DNA of 64,000 nt, taken from Asticcacaulis sp. MM231 (GTDB taxonomy: Bacteria > Pseudomonadota > Alphaproteobacteria > Caulobacterales > Caulobacteraceae). This document shows, one piece after another, positions 62,260 through 64,000 of the stretch. The stretch is from the NCBI RefSeq assembly GCF_964186625.1, contig NZ_OZ075108.1:1674001-1738000 (forward strand), read 5' to 3'. The translations under genes and the position numbers were made by a program. Within the stretch, counting starts at the first letter, position 1. Each line of letters starts with the position of its first letter. Below the pieces are notes generated by a model. It saw nothing but the letters and a program-made list of their open reading frames with translations. It was not told where the DNA came from and did no database searches.

Positions 62260-62314
62260 ATGCTTACACTACTCTACACTTCGGTTTACTAAACCATAGA
62301 GTGCGTGAAACGTT

Positions 62315-62329
62315 TTAATATGTCCTTAA
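62315..62329. promoter_or_regulatory. CtrA box upstream of paralogue B
   Basis: TTAATATGTCCTTAA fits TTAA-N7-TTAA and lies about 55 bp before the start of the minus-strand small protein gene, a usual promoter distance. Confidence 0.55.
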
Positions 62330-62356
62330 GTGCGTAGGTTAATGCCCATAATCAAG

Positions 62357-62384
62357 ACGGGGTCATTCTCATGAATGACCCCGT
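62357..62384 (-). terminator. Hairpin downstream of ppiB
   Basis: A perfect 12-bp stem (ACGGGGTCATTC/GAATGACCCCGT) with a TCAT loop lies 17 bp after the ppiB stop. There is no strong T run, so it is a probable but weak terminator or an mRNA end-protecting structure. Confidence 0.6.
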
Positions 62385-62401
62385 TAAGCGTTTGGTATGA
62401 C

Positions 62402-62866
62402 TTAGACGTCGGCCGCGACCTTCATGGTCACGATCTTGCCGGGGGTACGCGGCGGCTCCCCCTTGGGCAGGGCATCGACGTTTTCCATGCCCTCGGTGAC
62501 CTGACCCCAGACAGTGTACTGATTGTCGAGGAAGCGGGCGTCATCGAACACGATGAAGAACTGGCTGTCGGCCGAATCCGGGTTTTGCGAGCGGGCCATC
62601 GAGCAGATTCCGCGGACGTGAGGCTCCTTGTTGAACTCGGCCTTGATCTTCTTGCCGGAACCGCCAAAGCCCTGGCCCTGAGGATCGCCGCCCTGGGCCA
62701 TAAAGCCGGGGATGACGCGGTGGAAAACGATACCGTCGTAAAAACCTTCGCGCGCCAGTTCCTTGATGCGAGCGACGTGGTTAGGCGCCAGATCCGGGCG
62801 CAGCTTGATGGTGACGGGGCCGGTATCCAGCGTCAGGATCAGGGTATTTTCGAGGTCTTCGGACAT
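62402..62866 (-). CDS. ppiB: Cytoplasmic peptidyl-prolyl cis-trans isomerase (cyclophilin)
   Basis: A 154-residue cyclophilin without signal peptide. Conserved stretches are LILTLDTGPVTIKLRPDLAP, FYDGIVFHRVIPGFMAQGGD with the catalytic Arg, KAEFNKEPHVRGICSMARSQ, DSADSQFFIVFDDARFLDNQ and YTVWGQVTEGMENVDALPKG. It shows what the frameshifted periplasmic cyclophilin at 55.2 kb should look like around its SQFF motif. It is likely transcribed alone. Confidence 0.96.
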   Translation of the reverse strand: MSEDLENTLILTLDTGPVTIKLRPDLAPNHVARIKELAREGFYDGIVFHRVIPGFMAQGGDPQGQGFGGSGKKIKAEFNKEPHVRGICSMARSQNPDSADSQFFIVFDDARFLDNQYTVWGQVTEGMENVDALPKGEPPRTPGKIVTMKVAADV

Positions 62867-62935
62867 GATGTCTCCTTTGACAGTAAATTTGTGGTCCTGA
62901 CATAGGGGCTCGTCAGGGCAATTGCAAAATAAAAT

Positions 62936-63301
62936 CTAGGCGGTGCACTCGGCGGGTTTCTTTTCTTCCGGGCCATACATGGCGCAGGAACGGTCGATCT
63001 CATTCTGAATCATGTCGCAAGGATTGCTTTTATTGCAGGGTGGGTGCGTGGCGGGAGATACCATGATGCAGCGCTTAACAAGGCGATCAGCGGCAACCTT
63101 GCCGATGTCCGACAAACAGGTGCCATCCGTCGCGGTCGACGATGGCGCCAGTTCCTCCGTCAGGTTCGTAACCGATTCCGATGAAGACGCGACGGGCACG
63201 GCCTGAGCACTTTCGGTGCTGGTGTCGCTGGCGGGCGGTTTGGCGGGGGAGCAGGCGGCAAGACTAAGCGATGCGGCCAGCAGGGCGGTGGCAAGGCGCA
63301 T
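62936..63301 (-). CDS. Predicted lipoprotein with Cys-rich C-terminus
   Basis: The 121-residue precursor has a type II signal (MRLATALLAASLSLAAC, lipobox LAAC at 14-17), a Ser/Thr/Ala-rich linker and a C-terminal part with six cysteines (CLSDIGKV, RCIMVSPATHPPCNKSNPCD, SCAMYGPEEKKPAECTA), probably forming disulfides in the periplasm. It belongs to no family I recognise. It is divergent from rlmE, with a 95-bp gap. Confidence 0.7.
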   Translation of the reverse strand: MRLATALLAASLSLAACSPAKPPASDTSTESAQAVPVASSSESVTNLTEELAPSSTATDGTCLSDIGKVAADRLVKRCIMVSPATHPPCNKSNPCDMIQNEIDRSCAMYGPEEKKPAECTA

Positions 63302-63396
63302 GAACGCGTTCCTTCTGTTTGGGCGCCTTCTAGCAGCTACGGCTGTAAAGAAAAAATAGTTTCCGCAAACGCGGCAAAAACCAGTATAGACGCGCC

Positions 63397-64000
63397 ATGA
63401 GTGATCAACCTGAAGATAAAGAGCCGCGCCGTAAGATGGTCAAGGCGCCGACCGGCGGCAACCTGTCCGGCCGTTCGAAAGGCCACACGGCCGTCAAGAC
63501 GGCGAAATTTCGCACACAATCCTCCGCCAAGTGGCTGGAGCGCCAACTGAACGACCCCTATGTCCAGCAGGCCAAGGCCGAGGGCTGGCGGTCGCGTGCT
63601 GCTTTCAAGCTGATCGAAATCGATGAGCGGTTTAACCTGTTGCACAAGGGCGCCAAGGTTATCGACCTGGGCTGCGCGCCTGGAGGTTGGGTGCAGGTGG
63701 CGATCAAACGCGGCGCATCGCATGTGGTCGGTGTCGATCTGCTGCCGGTCGATCCGGTGCCCGGCGCCGATCTTCTGGAAGCCGACTTCACCGATCCGGC
63801 CATTGGTCCGCAACTGATGGACCTGATGGGCGGCAAGCCTGACGTCATCCTTTCCGATCTTGCGCACAATACGGTGGGCCACAAGCAGACGGACCACCTC
63901 AAGATCATGGGGCTGCTGGAAATGGCCGGCGATTTCGCGCTCGATAACCTCAAGCCCGGTGGCGCCTTTATCGCCAAGGCGTTTCAGGGTGGCGAGACCG
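63397..64000 (+). CDS. rlmE: 23S rRNA 2'-O-ribose U2552 methyltransferase RlmE (FtsJ), 5' part
   Basis: The frame is open to the window end, so only the first 201 residues are seen. A basic N-terminal extension (MSDQPEDKEPRRKMVKAPTG) precedes the FtsJ domain: GWRSRAAFKLIEIDERFNLL (catalytic Lys), VIDLGCAPGGWVQVAIKRGA (SAM motif), VVGVDLLPVDPV, VILSDLAHNTVGHKQTDHLK (catalytic Asp) and GGAFIAKAFQGG (second Lys). The last catalytic residue (Glu) would lie beyond the window. The usual D-x-A-(P/A)-N reads DLAHN. In related genomes this gene often follows ppx/gppA; here it is separated from it. Confidence 0.93.
   Translation, partial: MSDQPEDKEPRRKMVKAPTGGNLSGRSKGHTAVKTAKFRTQSSAKWLERQLNDPYVQQAKAEGWRSRAAFKLIEIDERFNLLHKGAKVIDLGCAPGGWVQVAIKRGASHVVGVDLLPVDPVPGADLLEADFTDPAIGPQLMDLMGGKPDVILSDLAHNTVGHKQTDHLKIMGLLEMAGDFALDNLKPGGAFIAKAFQGGET

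Overview
The window is a chromosomal stretch from a flagellated, dimorphic alphaproteobacterium of the family Caulobacteraceae, most likely Asticcacaulis or a close relative. This rests on content: a PopZ polar organizer gene beside valS; a flagellin locus with flbT, flaF, FlaG-like and FlaEY-like genes; tandem FlmG-type flagellin glycosyltransferases; sigma-54 flagellar promoters with FlbD-like enhancers and IHF sites; and four intergenic TTAA-N7-TTAA CtrA boxes. GC content looks lower than in Caulobacter crescentus. No taxonomic marker gene (16S rRNA) is present, so the genus is an inference.

Layout. 1-1.2 kb: scar of an integrated element at tRNA-Asn, with a truncated tyrosine integrase joined to a pyridoxamine-phosphate-oxidase-like gene that has lost its start. 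1.5-9.1 kb: a chemoreceptor with a CtrA box, tRNA-Cys, then pcm-like, tolC, popZ and valS. 9.2-15 kb: envelope genes (GT87-like glycosyltransferase, GT2-GtrA fusion, two low-complexity secreted proteins, an RNA m5U methyltransferase, a second GT2). 15-19.3 kb: a frameshifted lytic transglycosylase, an IS5-family element, and a divergent uracil-DNA glycosylase homologue. 19.4-31.7 kb: core metabolism (ETF-QO, TPR protein, ispE, DUF6157 protein, AmpG-like permease, glyQS, ppdK). 31.8-36.1 kb: a small membrane-protein operon, an NrtR-like NAD regulator with an HD hydrolase, and a universal stress protein. 36.1-49.6 kb: the flagellin modification and flagellin locus. 49.8-64 kb: two exported proteins, ssb, gyrA, coaD, a periplasmic cyclophilin, ppx/gppA, hspQ, tRNA-Lys, a lipoprotein, queA-tgt, two paralogous small proteins, ppiB, a lipoprotein and the 5' part of rlmE.

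How it works together. The most coherent system lies at 36-50 kb: three flagellins of the same length (276 aa after correction), their post-transcriptional regulators FlbT/FlaF, FlaG-like and FlaEY-like proteins, and a modification set of two FlmG-type glycosyltransferases, an FkbM methyltransferase and a zinc-ribbon methyltransferase. Both upstream flagellin genes have the full enhancer-IHF-sigma-54 promoter layout.

Quality note. Four conserved genes (slt, flagellin 1, flagellin 2, periplasmic cyclophilin) each carry a one-base indel that breaks an otherwise intact frame, and a fifth (a lipoprotein N-terminus) is suspected. None lies in a long homopolymer. Sequencing or assembly error is the simplest explanation, but real decay cannot be excluded from sequence alone. 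There is no CRISPR array, rRNA operon or prophage.
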